This document shows, in pieces, positions 25,519 through 34,666 of a DNA stretch of 64,000 nt. A model generated the notes under the pieces. It ran no database searches, had not been told where the DNA came from, and saw only the letters and a list, made by a program, of their open reading frames with translations. The translations under genes and the position numbers were made by a program. The DNA comes from Rhizobium sp. 9140 (GTDB lineage Bacteria > Pseudomonadota > Alphaproteobacteria > Rhizobiales > Rhizobiaceae): positions 3,351,501-3,415,500 of the forward strand of contig NZ_FJUR01000001.1 of NCBI RefSeq assembly GCF_900067135.1, given 5' to 3'. Position 1 is the first letter of the stretch. Each line of letters opens with the position of its first letter.

Positions 25519-28500
25519 TTAGGCTGATACGGTGACGTTGGTGCCGCTGATCTTCCATGCGGACCCGTTGGAGATGACCTCGACACCGGTTCCAGCACCC
25601 GACGCTTCCTGCATGCCGAGACCGGTGAATGCTCGGCCATTGGATGCCCAAGCCTTGCCACGGGGTGTGGCGCTGGCGGCAGGGAGTGTTGCCACGGTGT
25701 AAGGGGGCAGTTGAGGCGGGCCGGTGAACACGGCAGCGGATAAGCGGGCATAGAGCGTGTTCAGTTCTTCCTCGGTCTGGCGAACTCTTTGCCAGACCGA
25801 AAAAGCGCCGCTGTTTGATCGTATTCGACGGTATGTTTTGCTGTCCGTCAGCGTCCCACCGATCTCTGTGAGTATCTGCTCACAATGAGCAGTGCCGCGC
25901 GCTTTAACGATCCCAAAACAAAATTGCGCCACAGGCGAGTTAAGCGCAGTGTCCAGCCCGGTATAAAAACCGGGTTCAATCGCCAAGTCCCAATTGGTTA
26001 CACTGACGATTGTGGAGCGAAGCCTGTCAGGTAGCTGAGCGTCAAGGATTGTCCCCGTGAGATCAGCCGCAGAACCCGATGAAGCGACAGGGGCAAGACC
26101 CAAGGCCGTTCGTGCAGCGGACTGGCTAGCACTTCTCAGCAAGGAGCGACCGATCGAGGTAGAACCCGACATGGCGCCCAATCCGACCACGTCTATGCCG
26201 AGATGCAGGTTTGCCACGATCTCCCGGCCAATCGCCGGCAGTTCGATGAGGCCCGGATGGTTGATCTTATTAGAAGGGCAGACATCGAGCGTCGTCAGGC
26301 CGCCCAACGCTGCGATGAAGCGATCGTCGTAAAGGTGATCGACCGGCACGAACGGGACATCGAGCGCATCCGCGACACGCTTGATCAGCCGGTTCGTGAA
26401 TGCCCAGTTGTGGATCGCCAGTGTGCGCGGACGGGCCACTCCAACGAAGATCGGCAGAATGCCGGCAGCAAGGAAGGTCTGGCCGATGATGGTCAGCCGC
26501 GTTTCGCTGTCGGGGTTGCCGAGTTCGTTCATGCCAAGCGGCACTAGGGCCGCATGCGCACCGGACGCGGCGGCACTGGTCAGCCAGGACGTAGGCGTAG
26601 AACCGGAAACCGCATCTGCCGAGGACCATCCGGCAACGGACCAGTTGTCGTAGACAAGATCCTGCCCGAGCACATAGCCCTGCTTTTCGAGCGCTGATAC
26701 GACTTCCCAGGCCATGCCTACACGTGTGTGAACGACACCTGCGCCGTCGTCGGCTCGGCCGAGCTGCACAGCCGTGTAGAGCGGGATCGTCGCCAGAACG
26801 TCGGAGCCGTAGCCCTCAGCAAGATAGACGGCTGTGGAGCGGTCACGCATGGTGCCGTTCGGAGCTGTGGACGACGGCACGGACGAATGCTGGGCATTGA
26901 TGCTGTCACCGAAGCTGATCAGCTTGATCGCCTGCCGGCTGGCAGCACGCGCCGTCAGAGTTTTTGCACGACGACGGTTCTCGCTGCGGATCTGGTCCCG
27001 CCATGCCTTGGCCTGAGGCATGACGCCATCGACCAGCTCATAGAGCATCGTCCACTGCACGGTCGCCTGATAGACGCGCAGCATCGCGATAGGCAGTTGG
27101 CGGAGCGAAGTACGCTTCGGCATGAAAGCGTCCGGATCGCCCGCACGCTCCGTGCCCTGAATGATGCCGAGCTGCTTGGTGGAGACATCGTAGTAGAGCA
27201 GATCAAACCGGATGTTCGTCGATGCCGTGGCAGCCAGCGCGATCGTCTGAGACGGCGTCCAGAGCCCCATGCCGGACCGGCCAACAAGCGCACGGCATGT
27301 GATGGACAGACCGGTCGCGACGACAGCGGAGATCGATGCATCGAGGATCGTTTCCTCGAGTGCCAGAGGAGCCGAAGCCGGCAGCTGCGCCAACTTCATC
27401 GGGTCGGCCTTAAGGTCGAAGCCGATCTGGATGCGGGCGCCATAGTCGGCCGTCGTATCTGTCAGGAACGTCGTGTTCGTGCCGTCAACCAGCGGCGTGA
27501 AATATCCTGCCTCGACGCCGGCGCCAACGAGGAAGGCAAGATCCGAGCCCGCGCCATCGTTGGAGAACCCGATGTACTCCCCCGCCTTGAGCGCCATTGC
27601 GCCAACTTCATCTTCGATGAGGGTGTTCGGCCCACCGAGCAGACGAACCGGATAATCCTTGCCCACCTGGTTGAACGAATTGCCGGCTTTGACGAAGCGC
27701 TTAAGCTTCACGACGATTTCGCTATGCGCATACGCACGCAAGGCCGACAGCTTGCTGTCACGGGCGACGGGCTCGCTAAACACCCAGGTGTTGCGCGGCA
27801 GGCTATCGCCTGTAACGCCTGCCTTCCGGATGCCGATGGTCTGAATAGATCCTGAGACGGCGTCCGACACAAAGCCGCGCGCAGCCGGCGCCGCTCCGGC
27901 GTTGACGACGAACTGCACCTGAAGCTTGGCTGACGTATCGATCGTGTTATCCGCGAAGGAAGGCTGATCGCCGGCTGCGCCGTAGAAACCGCTGTTCGTC
28001 CCAAGCAGGTAGCAAAGGATGCCATTGCCGTAGATGCCCAGATAGTCGCCGGCGAAGACCGGGATCGTGCCGAGATTATCCACAGACGACAGGTTCAAGC
28101 CCGCGGATACCGGGACGAGGTAATCCTGCGCGATGGAAATGAAGTTGTCGCCGGTCTTCTTATAACGGCGGACCTTCACGACGCCCGCCGCCTTGGCAAA
28201 CAGGAACAAGCCGCCGAGATAACCATCGCGCGTGACCGGCTGCGGAAGGACGAAAGTCTGGTCAGTCGCCGTCGTACCAGTGACAGGCGTTTCCGCAATG
28301 CCAATGACCTGACGATCAGCCACCCGATCAAGGCGATCAAGAATGAGGTTCTGAGCAGTCGTGAGGGCGTTGTCGGTTGACTGGCGAAAGCCAGCCTCCG
28401 CAGCGATGCCGTCTGACGCAGCCTGAAGAACAGCAGCGATCCGCGCGGCAAGCGAAGTGGAAACTCCGCGTGCTGCCACAACTTCGGACGTCACAAGGTT

Positions 28501-30474
28501 TACACCTTGCGTAAGCGTATTATCAGAAGATTGGCGGAAACCCGCTTCTGCCGCAATGCCATCAGAAGCAGCTTGGAGAACAACGGCAATGCGGGCTGCA
28601 AGGCTCGCTGATGCCCCACGCGCCGCATTCACCTCGGAAGTAACTGAATTGACGCCCTGGGTGAGTGTGCTGTCAGATGCTTGGCGCAGGCTCGCCTCGT
28701 TCGCTATACCATCAGATGCAGCCTGCAGAACGGCCGCGATACGGGCGGCAAGGCTGGATGCTCCTGCTCGCGCGGCGCCAACTTCACTCGTTACCGAGTT
28801 CACACCCTGCGTGAGCGTGTTATCCGACGACTGTCGGAAACCCGCTTCTGCCGCAATGCCATCAGAAGCAGCTTGGAGAACAACGGCAATGCGGGCTGCA
28901 AGGCTCGCTGATGCCCCACGCGCCGCATTCACCTCGGAAGTAACTGAATTGACGCCCTGGGTGAGTGTGCTGTCAGATGCTTGGCGCAGGCTCGCCTCGT
29001 TCGCTATACCATCAGATGCAGCCTGCAGAACGGCCGCGATACGGGCGGCAAGGCTGGATGCTCCTGCTCGCGCGGCGCCAACTTCACTCGTTACCGAGTT
29101 CACACCCTGCGTGAGCGTGTTATCCGACGACTGTCGGAAACCCGCTTCTGCCGCAATGCCATCAGAAGCAGCTTGGAGAACAACGGCAATGCGGGCTGCA
29201 AGGCTCGCTGATGCCCCACGCGCCGCATTCACCTCGGAAGTAACTGAATTGACGCCCTGGGTGAGTGTGCTGTCAGATGCTTGGCGCAGGCTCGCCTCGT
29301 TCGCTATACCATCAGATGCAGCCTGCAGAACGGCCGCGATACGGGCGGCAAGGCTGGATGCTCCTGCTCGCGCGGCGCCAACTTCACTCGTTACCGAGTT
29401 CACACCCTGCGTGAGCGTGTTATCCGACGACTGTCGGAAACCCGCTTCCTCCGCAAGGCCGTTCATCGTGTCCTGCCGCAAACTCGCGACAGCTTCATAG
29501 AGTTCACTGATGTCGACGTCGCCCGTCACGTCATCCGTAATCTCACGCACGTCGATGGACGCGATGTCGGTCTCCGCGCCGTTTCCATAGACCCGGACGA
29601 GTGGGAATCCATAGAGGGCGCTCGGCGGGATGGTGTATACGATGTCACCAGGCGCGCCAGACTTGCCGATGACGAACGATAGCCGAAGCGGACCCCCTGC
29701 GACCGTTGGTAGATGGATGCCGCCAAGCCGTACATTACTGACGTTCGCCTTGTTCGCGTTCAGGTTCTGCCAACGGATTTCGACAGCATTGTTTGCCGGG
29801 TCGCTTGGATCAAGGTTCCGGTCAATCGTCGCCGTGACGAGATAGGTCCGGCCTGCGTCAATCGCGAAGTCGATGCGGCGCGCCACATCCACATAGCCCG
29901 ATACGTCATCCGTATCCACGCCTCGGATACGCAGAACGGATCCAAGATCCACGGACGTAGCCACCAGACCAACTGTGATCGGTGCGCGCGACAGAGCGGA
30001 ACCAGTTAGCGCAGATGAGAACAGCGCACGAGCATCACCGGGACGCGCAAAAGCTTGGCCTAAGAGGCTGTTGGATGCCGCAAATGCACTCTGAAGTGGA
30101 GCAAGCGCAGCCGCGACCTCTACATCCGTTGCGTAAGGGCCGAGCGCAGTAGAAATGGCTGTGGCCACATCGATATCGGTCGCAAAATTTGCGATCGCAG
30201 CAGAAAGATCGGCGTCTGTCGCGTAGGGCAAAAGCGCGGCTGCGATTGCTGTTGCGACCTCCGCATCAGTCGCCATGTTCTGGACTGCCACCGCAAGCTC
30301 GGTATCTGTCGCGTAACCGCTGAGGGCTGTGTTGATGAGCGCCTGGATAGCTGCCGCAAGGGACGAACTGGCGCCTTTGAGGCCATCAATCTCGTTTGCT
30401 CGACTGACCAGAGCATTCAGTTTTTCGCGCACACTTGCGCCGCCTTCGCCGTTGGCGATGGTTCCAATGGGCAT
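25519..30474 (-). CDS. Tail fibre protein with SGNH hydrolase domain
   Basis: The 1651-residue protein has an N-terminal region of about 20-residue repeats (YATDTELAVAVQNMATDAEV style, residues 50-140), a baseplate-side region to about 330, then helical repeats of about 50 residues (340-700), a beta-rich middle with two similar modules (about 720-1010), an SGNH/GDSL esterase domain (block I KLISFGDSINAQHSS at about 1170; PLGMNELGNPD; DHLYDDRF) and a C-terminal receptor-binding-like part with FYTGLDTALNSP. It probably forms a trimeric fibre that de-acetylates or cuts surface polysaccharide. GAGG lies shortly before the start. Confidence 0.88.
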   Translation of the reverse strand: MPIGTIANGEGGASVREKLNALVSRANEIDGLKGASSSLAAAIQALINTALSGYATDTELAVAVQNMATDAEVATAIAAALLPYATDADLSAAIANFATDIDVATAISTALGPYATDVEVAAALAPLQSAFAASNSLLGQAFARPGDARALFSSALTGSALSRAPITVGLVATSVDLGSVLRIRGVDTDDVSGYVDVARRIDFAIDAGRTYLVTATIDRNLDPSDPANNAVEIRWQNLNANKANVSNVRLGGIHLPTVAGGPLRLSFVIGKSGAPGDIVYTIPPSALYGFPLVRVYGNGAETDIASIDVREITDDVTGDVDISELYEAVASLRQDTMNGLAEEAGFRQSSDNTLTQGVNSVTSEVGAARAGASSLAARIAAVLQAASDGIANEASLRQASDSTLTQGVNSVTSEVNAARGASASLAARIAVVLQAASDGIAAEAGFRQSSDNTLTQGVNSVTSEVGAARAGASSLAARIAAVLQAASDGIANEASLRQASDSTLTQGVNSVTSEVNAARGASASLAARIAVVLQAASDGIAAEAGFRQSSDNTLTQGVNSVTSEVGAARAGASSLAARIAAVLQAASDGIANEASLRQASDSTLTQGVNSVTSEVNAARGASASLAARIAVVLQAASDGIAAEAGFRQSSDNTLTQGVNLVTSEVVAARGVSTSLAARIAAVLQAASDGIAAEAGFRQSTDNALTTAQNLILDRLDRVADRQVIGIAETPVTGTTATDQTFVLPQPVTRDGYLGGLFLFAKAAGVVKVRRYKKTGDNFISIAQDYLVPVSAGLNLSSVDNLGTIPVFAGDYLGIYGNGILCYLLGTNSGFYGAAGDQPSFADNTIDTSAKLQVQFVVNAGAAPAARGFVSDAVSGSIQTIGIRKAGVTGDSLPRNTWVFSEPVARDSKLSALRAYAHSEIVVKLKRFVKAGNSFNQVGKDYPVRLLGGPNTLIEDEVGAMALKAGEYIGFSNDGAGSDLAFLVGAGVEAGYFTPLVDGTNTTFLTDTTADYGARIQIGFDLKADPMKLAQLPASAPLALEETILDASISAVVATGLSITCRALVGRSGMGLWTPSQTIALAATASTNIRFDLLYYDVSTKQLGIIQGTERAGDPDAFMPKRTSLRQLPIAMLRVYQATVQWTMLYELVDGVMPQAKAWRDQIRSENRRRAKTLTARAASRQAIKLISFGDSINAQHSSVPSSTAPNGTMRDRSTAVYLAEGYGSDVLATIPLYTAVQLGRADDGAGVVHTRVGMAWEVVSALEKQGYVLGQDLVYDNWSVAGWSSADAVSGSTPTSWLTSAAASGAHAALVPLGMNELGNPDSETRLTIIGQTFLAAGILPIFVGVARPRTLAIHNWAFTNRLIKRVADALDVPFVPVDHLYDDRFIAALGGLTTLDVCPSNKINHPGLIELPAIGREIVANLHLGIDVVGLGAMSGSTSIGRSLLRSASQSAARTALGLAPVASSGSAADLTGTILDAQLPDRLRSTIVSVTNWDLAIEPGFYTGLDTALNSPVAQFCFGIVKARGTAHCEQILTEIGGTLTDSKTYRRIRSNSGAFSVWQRVRQTEEELNTLYARLSAAVFTGPPQLPPYTVATLPAASATPRGKAWASNGRAFTGLGMQEASGAGTGVEVISNGSAWKISGTNVTVSA
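28535..29448. repeat. Three tandem 300-bp repeats inside the tail fibre gene
   Basis: Positions 28535-28834 are repeated without any base change at 28835-29134 and 29135-29434, with 14 more matching bases to 29448. The period is exactly 100 codons, so the frame is kept. Each unit encodes two related 50-residue helical modules (QSSDNTLTQGVNSVTSEVGA and QASDSTLTQGVNSVTSEVNA types). Perfect identity means recent duplication. Confidence 0.95.
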
Positions 30475-30491
30475 CGTTGGCCTCGTGAGTG

Positions 30492-31148
30492 TTAGATTGT
30501 CTCGATGAAGGTCAGGGAAGGCGATCCAAAGCGTCCGAGATCCAGATCAAGGTCGCCATCGCCCATGTCTTTGAGGACACAAAGGCATTTCAGGTCGTCG
30601 AACTCGACGAGTGTGTTGGCGGCAATCGCCGCGCGCAAGGGCGGAAGAAATTTGATGGATGACGTAAAGTCACCCTCATCCACCCATGTCGATCCATCAG
30701 CCCACGTGCTACCATCGTGAGCACCCAAAACAGTGCCAATGATCGTTTCCGTCTGCGCCAGAACTTCTGTCACGCGATGCAGACGGTTCTGAATTGTGAT
30801 GTGATGCCCCGGCTCCAAATCAGCCGCGACCCCTTCAACCTGTACTGTCGTCGCGCGACGTGCCGCAGGCGCCAGGATCTTGCTTGGCGCCTCGCCCTCA
30901 AGGCAGTAAAGATCAACAAGGCTGACGAGGATATCCTCACCTTGCCTCAGGCGGGCGATCATCGCCCGATAAGCGAGAACCGACGCTTTGTTGTTCGTGC
31001 GAAACGCGACCCCTATCTCCCAGAACCCGGCATCCCGGAAGACGTTCTGCTGACGCCCTGTCCCGGTGCGCCCGCCTGACGCAACAAAGTTACGCAGTTC
31101 CGGATTGCAGGAGACAAGCGTCAAGGCCGCCGACTGTGTGATCGTCAT
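30492..31148 (-). CDS. Phage tail tip protein, unknown function
   Basis: The 218-residue protein MTITQSAALTLVSCNPELRN... is beta-rich and lies directly before the tail fibre gene, 17 bases away. It overlaps the upstream gene by 4 bases. In siphophages of this layout, proteins here link the tail hub to the fibre. No family is recognised with confidence. Confidence 0.65.
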   Translation of the reverse strand: MTITQSAALTLVSCNPELRNFVASGGRTGTGRQQNVFRDAGFWEIGVAFRTNNKASVLAYRAMIARLRQGEDILVSLVDLYCLEGEAPSKILAPAARRATTVQVEGVAADLEPGHHITIQNRLHRVTEVLAQTETIIGTVLGAHDGSTWADGSTWVDEGDFTSSIKFLPPLRAAIAANTLVEFDDLKCLCVLKDMGDGDLDLDLGRFGSPSLTFIETI

Positions 31149-31606
31149 GGAGAGGCCTCCGTGCGAAGGGCAACAACCGTGAATGTGATGACCTGCTGAA
31201 CACCGATGGCGATTTGCGGCGTGGTGATCCGCACATCGATAAAGCCCGGCGTCTTGCAGATCGCTCCCGGAAATCCAAAGCCATCCGGAGGCGGATCTTT
31301 AGGCTGCAGGTAAATCGCGTGGTCTGTAGGGCGAACGCCGGCCGCGCCGATCGTCGTTTTCTTGACGCCAGCTAGGGTCACGGAAAGCAGCGCGCCAACG
31401 GTTATGCTTCGCTCTCCAACAACCACCGCGTAAGGCCGAGCCTTCACTTCGTTGATGAGCGCCTGAAGCTGCGCCGTCGCTGCAGCCATCGCCGCCGTCT
31501 GCTCTGCCTTGAAGGCTTCAAAGCGCGCATCGAGCGACGTATTCACGCTCTGAAGCGCTCGCTGAAATAGCCGGGCATCGCTAAGCCGAGTTGAGTTCAG
31601 CATCAT
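31145..31606 (-). CDS. Phage tail tip protein, unknown function
   Basis: The 153-residue protein has an N-terminal helix (LFQRALQSVNTSLDARFEAF) and a beta-rich C-terminal half. It overlaps the genes on both sides by 4 bases, so it belongs to the tail tip operon. No family is recognised. Confidence 0.65.
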   Translation of the reverse strand: MMLNSTRLSDARLFQRALQSVNTSLDARFEAFKAEQTAAMAAATAQLQALINEVKARPYAVVVGERSITVGALLSVTLAGVKKTTIGAAGVRPTDHAIYLQPKDPPPDGFGFPGAICKTPGFIDVRITTPQIAIGVQQVITFTVVALRTEASP

Positions 31607-33711
31607 ACGACTTCCGATGCCGGACCAACTGTTGCGGAACGCTTGCCGCTCCCGTTTTCAGCGAGAACCCAATAGTACCAGGTGCCGGCAGATGGCGGTG
31701 TGTCTTCGTAGACCATGCCCGTACCCGGCGAACCATAGATCGGCCCTTCCAGATCCGTCGCCGTTGCGAAACTCGTCGTGCTGTTGCGATAGACGCGGGC
31801 AGCCTTAAAATTTTCACTGTTCGGGTTCGTCCATGCGACAGCCACCGTTCCCGCCGTTGGGCCAGGCAGGGCGTCGAAGTTCGACACCGGACCGGGAGGC
31901 GTCGGGTCAGCTACAGCCGGAATATTTTCGATCAGCGCATAAGGGCCAACACTTCCCGATCCACCCCGCCAACGGAAACGGATATCATACAGCGCACTGT
32001 CTTCGAGCCCGACGATATCGACGGCGTAGGCACCCTTTCCGACCGAGGCTCCCTGCCAGTTCTCTTGATCTGCTAGGGTGTATTCCACCTCAAGCTGGAG
32101 GTCGTCACGATCTTCGGGCGCAGCGACGGAAGCCTTGATCAATGCCACTTTCACACCTCCAGATATTTGTCGCTGCGTGCCGATAGCGGTTGCCATCTCG
32201 ATAGCGGGCAGCGAACCCTCTTCGAGGCGATCAGGCAGAGCGGGCGCCGTACCCTCTTCGGTCGCAGGATCGAACGCGTAGGCTTCCGGCCCAAAGCTTG
32301 CGAGCTGCAACGTCACGACCATGCTTTCGTGATCGAGGGAGATATCCAAAACCTCCATCGTCTCGTCGAAGACATCCGTTTCCGTGTCGAGGTCGGGGAT
32401 CTGCACGCGCACCCAGCGCTGGTCCCAAGCCTGCATCCCGAACAGTGTCGTCGTGATCTTCCCCTGCCAGCGAGGCGCAGCCCGGTGAGCGAATATCTTC
32501 GCAATGCGGCGGGCATGATTATGGTTCTGGATCTCGTAGGCATCGATCGTCTTGGATCGAACCTCACCATACTCGGCGATCTCATCATCTTGCCGCCAAG
32601 GCTGCGCATCCGAGGCTGCGAAATCGGCCAGCGGCTCTTCATACTTGACGAGAATTTCGTTGCTTTCCCGAAGCGGGCCGGCCCCATCTGACAAGGAAAA
32701 ATCGATGATGTGATCATCAGTGATGATGACCGTTGGTTCGACCCACACCCCAACGGAGAAACCGATTTTGCCATTCGATTTCAGGCAGAGGCGACCGTCC
32801 GTCGCTGTGAGGAACCGGTTGAGAACCGACTGAGGGTCGGCCTCGAAACTGTAGCTGAGAGCGCCGTGGTAGCGCCGGACCGTTCCTCCCGACTTTGTCG
32901 GCAGCAAAACGTCGCTGTCATTGGCAGCCTTGATGAAGTCTGCATCGTCGATGTATTCAGGCTCGATCTGCAGGCCGTCTTCATGCCGCAGGTAGTCGCG
33001 AAGGTGGAGCGACAGGTTCGCGCTATAGGCGGTTGCCGCCGATCGTGGATCATAAACGCGGGCCGTGCGAAACACGCCGTTCAGCTTAGCGATGCGGTTC
33101 GGGTAGATCTTTGAGAACTTTTCGTCCGGCACACCACGCGTTTCCAGCAGGGCGTGCGCAATGCCGTTAGCTCTATGAGCTTCCGTCCAGATCGTCGGGA
33201 ACTTCTCGATGAGCGCGTCATATGCCGTCTGAACAACATTGCCCGGCCGGTACGTGATGCGCACCTTCTGCTCATAGTAAGGATCTGTCGTGACGACGCC
33301 GCCTGCTCCAAGCTCAACATGCCGGCTATCGACGAGCCATTCGACGACGCTATCGAAACGCTGACTTGCGAAAGCAACAATTTGCCAGACGTTGCCATCC
33401 CGAGCCTCAATGAAAAGCTGCGAGCCACCGAGCTGCTTCAGGCCGTAGTGCCGCGTGCGCGGCGGCATGGACTGTCGGATGACGTTCTGCACGTCCTGAG
33501 GCTTGGGCGCCTCTGGTTTAGGTGCCAGCAAGCTGAGACCAAATGCGAGGCCGATATTAATGACGCCGGCCAACGCAGTGCCGATAGCTCCCGCCGCAGC
33601 TGCTGAGCCCAGAATGGAGCTTACGATCAGCGTGCCCGGATCGGCCATAACAGGCGACGTCAGGCATCCCAGGAAGACACTCGCCATCAGCAGGGATTTC
33701 AAACGTGCCAT
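31603..33711 (-). CDS. Tail tip/host-specificity (J-like) protein
   Basis: The 702-residue protein has a hydrophobic N-terminus (MARLKSLLMASVFLGCLTSP, then a Gly/Ala-rich hydrophobic stretch to about residue 60), a central hub-like part (PPRTRHYGLKQLGGSQLF; VRRYHGALSYSFEADPQSVL) and a C-terminal fibronectin-like domain (PGPVSNFDALPGPTAGTVAV). Such proteins close the tail tip and contact the host. The start at 33711 lies within the previous gene and has AAAGG about 10 bases upstream; MADPG at 33648 is a possible later start. The signal-peptide-like beginning is unusual for a tail protein. Confidence 0.78.
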   Translation of the reverse strand: MARLKSLLMASVFLGCLTSPVMADPGTLIVSSILGSAAAAGAIGTALAGVINIGLAFGLSLLAPKPEAPKPQDVQNVIRQSMPPRTRHYGLKQLGGSQLFIEARDGNVWQIVAFASQRFDSVVEWLVDSRHVELGAGGVVTTDPYYEQKVRITYRPGNVVQTAYDALIEKFPTIWTEAHRANGIAHALLETRGVPDEKFSKIYPNRIAKLNGVFRTARVYDPRSAATAYSANLSLHLRDYLRHEDGLQIEPEYIDDADFIKAANDSDVLLPTKSGGTVRRYHGALSYSFEADPQSVLNRFLTATDGRLCLKSNGKIGFSVGVWVEPTVIITDDHIIDFSLSDGAGPLRESNEILVKYEEPLADFAASDAQPWRQDDEIAEYGEVRSKTIDAYEIQNHNHARRIAKIFAHRAAPRWQGKITTTLFGMQAWDQRWVRVQIPDLDTETDVFDETMEVLDISLDHESMVVTLQLASFGPEAYAFDPATEEGTAPALPDRLEEGSLPAIEMATAIGTQRQISGGVKVALIKASVAAPEDRDDLQLEVEYTLADQENWQGASVGKGAYAVDIVGLEDSALYDIRFRWRGGSGSVGPYALIENIPAVADPTPPGPVSNFDALPGPTAGTVAVAWTNPNSENFKAARVYRNSTTSFATATDLEGPIYGSPGTGMVYEDTPPSAGTWYYWVLAENGSGKRSATVGPASEVV

Positions 33712-34091
33712 GCAGCAACAACCTTTGGATTTTTCAGAGCCGTCACGCATTTTTCACCTTTGACAGCCCACCTACCGGACTGTGTCCGGATGGCTGCAAG
33801 ATGTCGGCCACCATGCCGAATGATGCCGAAGTCCCCGGCTTTATCGCCAGAAGATCGAATAGCGCCGACCGATCGAGCCAGACGAGAAACCAGCCTGCCT
33901 AGGCCACCCTCACGCTCCAGGACAGCATGACACTCCGCCTGCGAACTGTATGTCTCGCGTAGATAGAATGCCGGGTCAGATCCATGATTGGCTTCCCACC
34001 AATCGGCTATGACCAGCGCACAGTCCTTCGTCCCCCAAGCGAACTCGGTGGCGGCCAGTGCGCGTAAAAACGCGCCAAGATCTGCGTTCAT
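33699..34091 (-). CDS. Tail assembly protein, DUF6950/NlpC-like
   Basis: The 130-residue protein has a WGTKDCALVIADWWEANHG motif, like the Cys of NlpC/P60-type folds, and AGDFGIIRHGGRHLAAI with a His. Small proteins of this kind sit between tail tip genes in siphophages and GTA clusters, where the peptidase-like member may open the cell wall at infection. It overlaps the downstream gene by 13 bases. Confidence 0.7.
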   Translation of the reverse strand: MNADLGAFLRALAATEFAWGTKDCALVIADWWEANHGSDPAFYLRETYSSQAECHAVLEREGGLGRLVSRLARSVGAIRSSGDKAGDFGIIRHGGRHLAAIRTQSGRWAVKGEKCVTALKNPKVVAAWHV

Positions 34092-34666
34092 CAGTTATCC
34101 GGAAATGGAATGATGTGGTTTTCGATGCCGCGCGTGCGCTCACAACCCTTGTCGCCGGGAGAGCGCTTCTGCTGGTCTGTGTCGGAATAGTAGCCGTAGC
34201 GTGGACGCTTGCGGGTGATGAACTTGCCCTCGCTCCGGATAGATACCGTGTAGAGCATGCCGTCGTCCGTCGAGACCCGCTTGATCTCAAGGGTTCGCAT
34301 GTCAGCCAGGACGACAGCGAGAGGCATGTCCAGCGGCTGCCAGTCATCCCCAAAGAATTGGAGATAGACGACCACGGATCGCATATACCAGTTCGCCCGA
34401 CTTCCCTTCGCTTGCGCAGCGAAGTGGCGATCGACACCGGATACCGTCAGATCGACCGGCTCGGCCTTGCCGTCAATCGACTGGCGTAAGCCGTTGACGC
34501 TTCCAAGACCTCCAATGCCTTCCCATGTCTTGCCGTCATTTGTGGTGAGAGGACCGAACCCGTTGTAAAGCCGGCGCATCCCATCCACAAAATCCATTTC
34601 GACAAGAACGTCGCAATATACGCGGTTGCCAGCAATCTGCGCGGCGATGGCAGCGGAGAAGTCCAT
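34091..34666 (-). CDS. Distal tail/tail tip protein
   Basis: The 191-residue protein MDFSAAIAAQIAGNRVYCDV... contains VEMDFVDGMRRLYNGFGPLT and WEGIGGLGSVNGLRQSIDGK, a pattern seen in tail proteins that follow the tape measure in alphaproteobacterial siphophages. It overlaps the tape measure stop by one base (TAATG) and the next gene start by one base. The exact role is not known. Confidence 0.68.
   Translation of the reverse strand: MDFSAAIAAQIAGNRVYCDVLVEMDFVDGMRRLYNGFGPLTTNDGKTWEGIGGLGSVNGLRQSIDGKAEPVDLTVSGVDRHFAAQAKGSRANWYMRSVVVYLQFFGDDWQPLDMPLAVVLADMRTLEIKRVSTDDGMLYTVSIRSEGKFITRKRPRYGYYSDTDQQKRSPGDKGCERTRGIENHIIPFPDN

Noticed and set aside
28535..29448. CRISPR array
   Set aside because: The repeats are 300 bp long, directly adjacent without spacers and lie in frame in a protein gene.
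28457..29500. A 347-codon rightward frame antisense to the tail fibre repeats
   Set aside because: It is the mirror of the repetitive fibre gene; the repeat keeps it open. No ribosome site or family-like sequence supports it.
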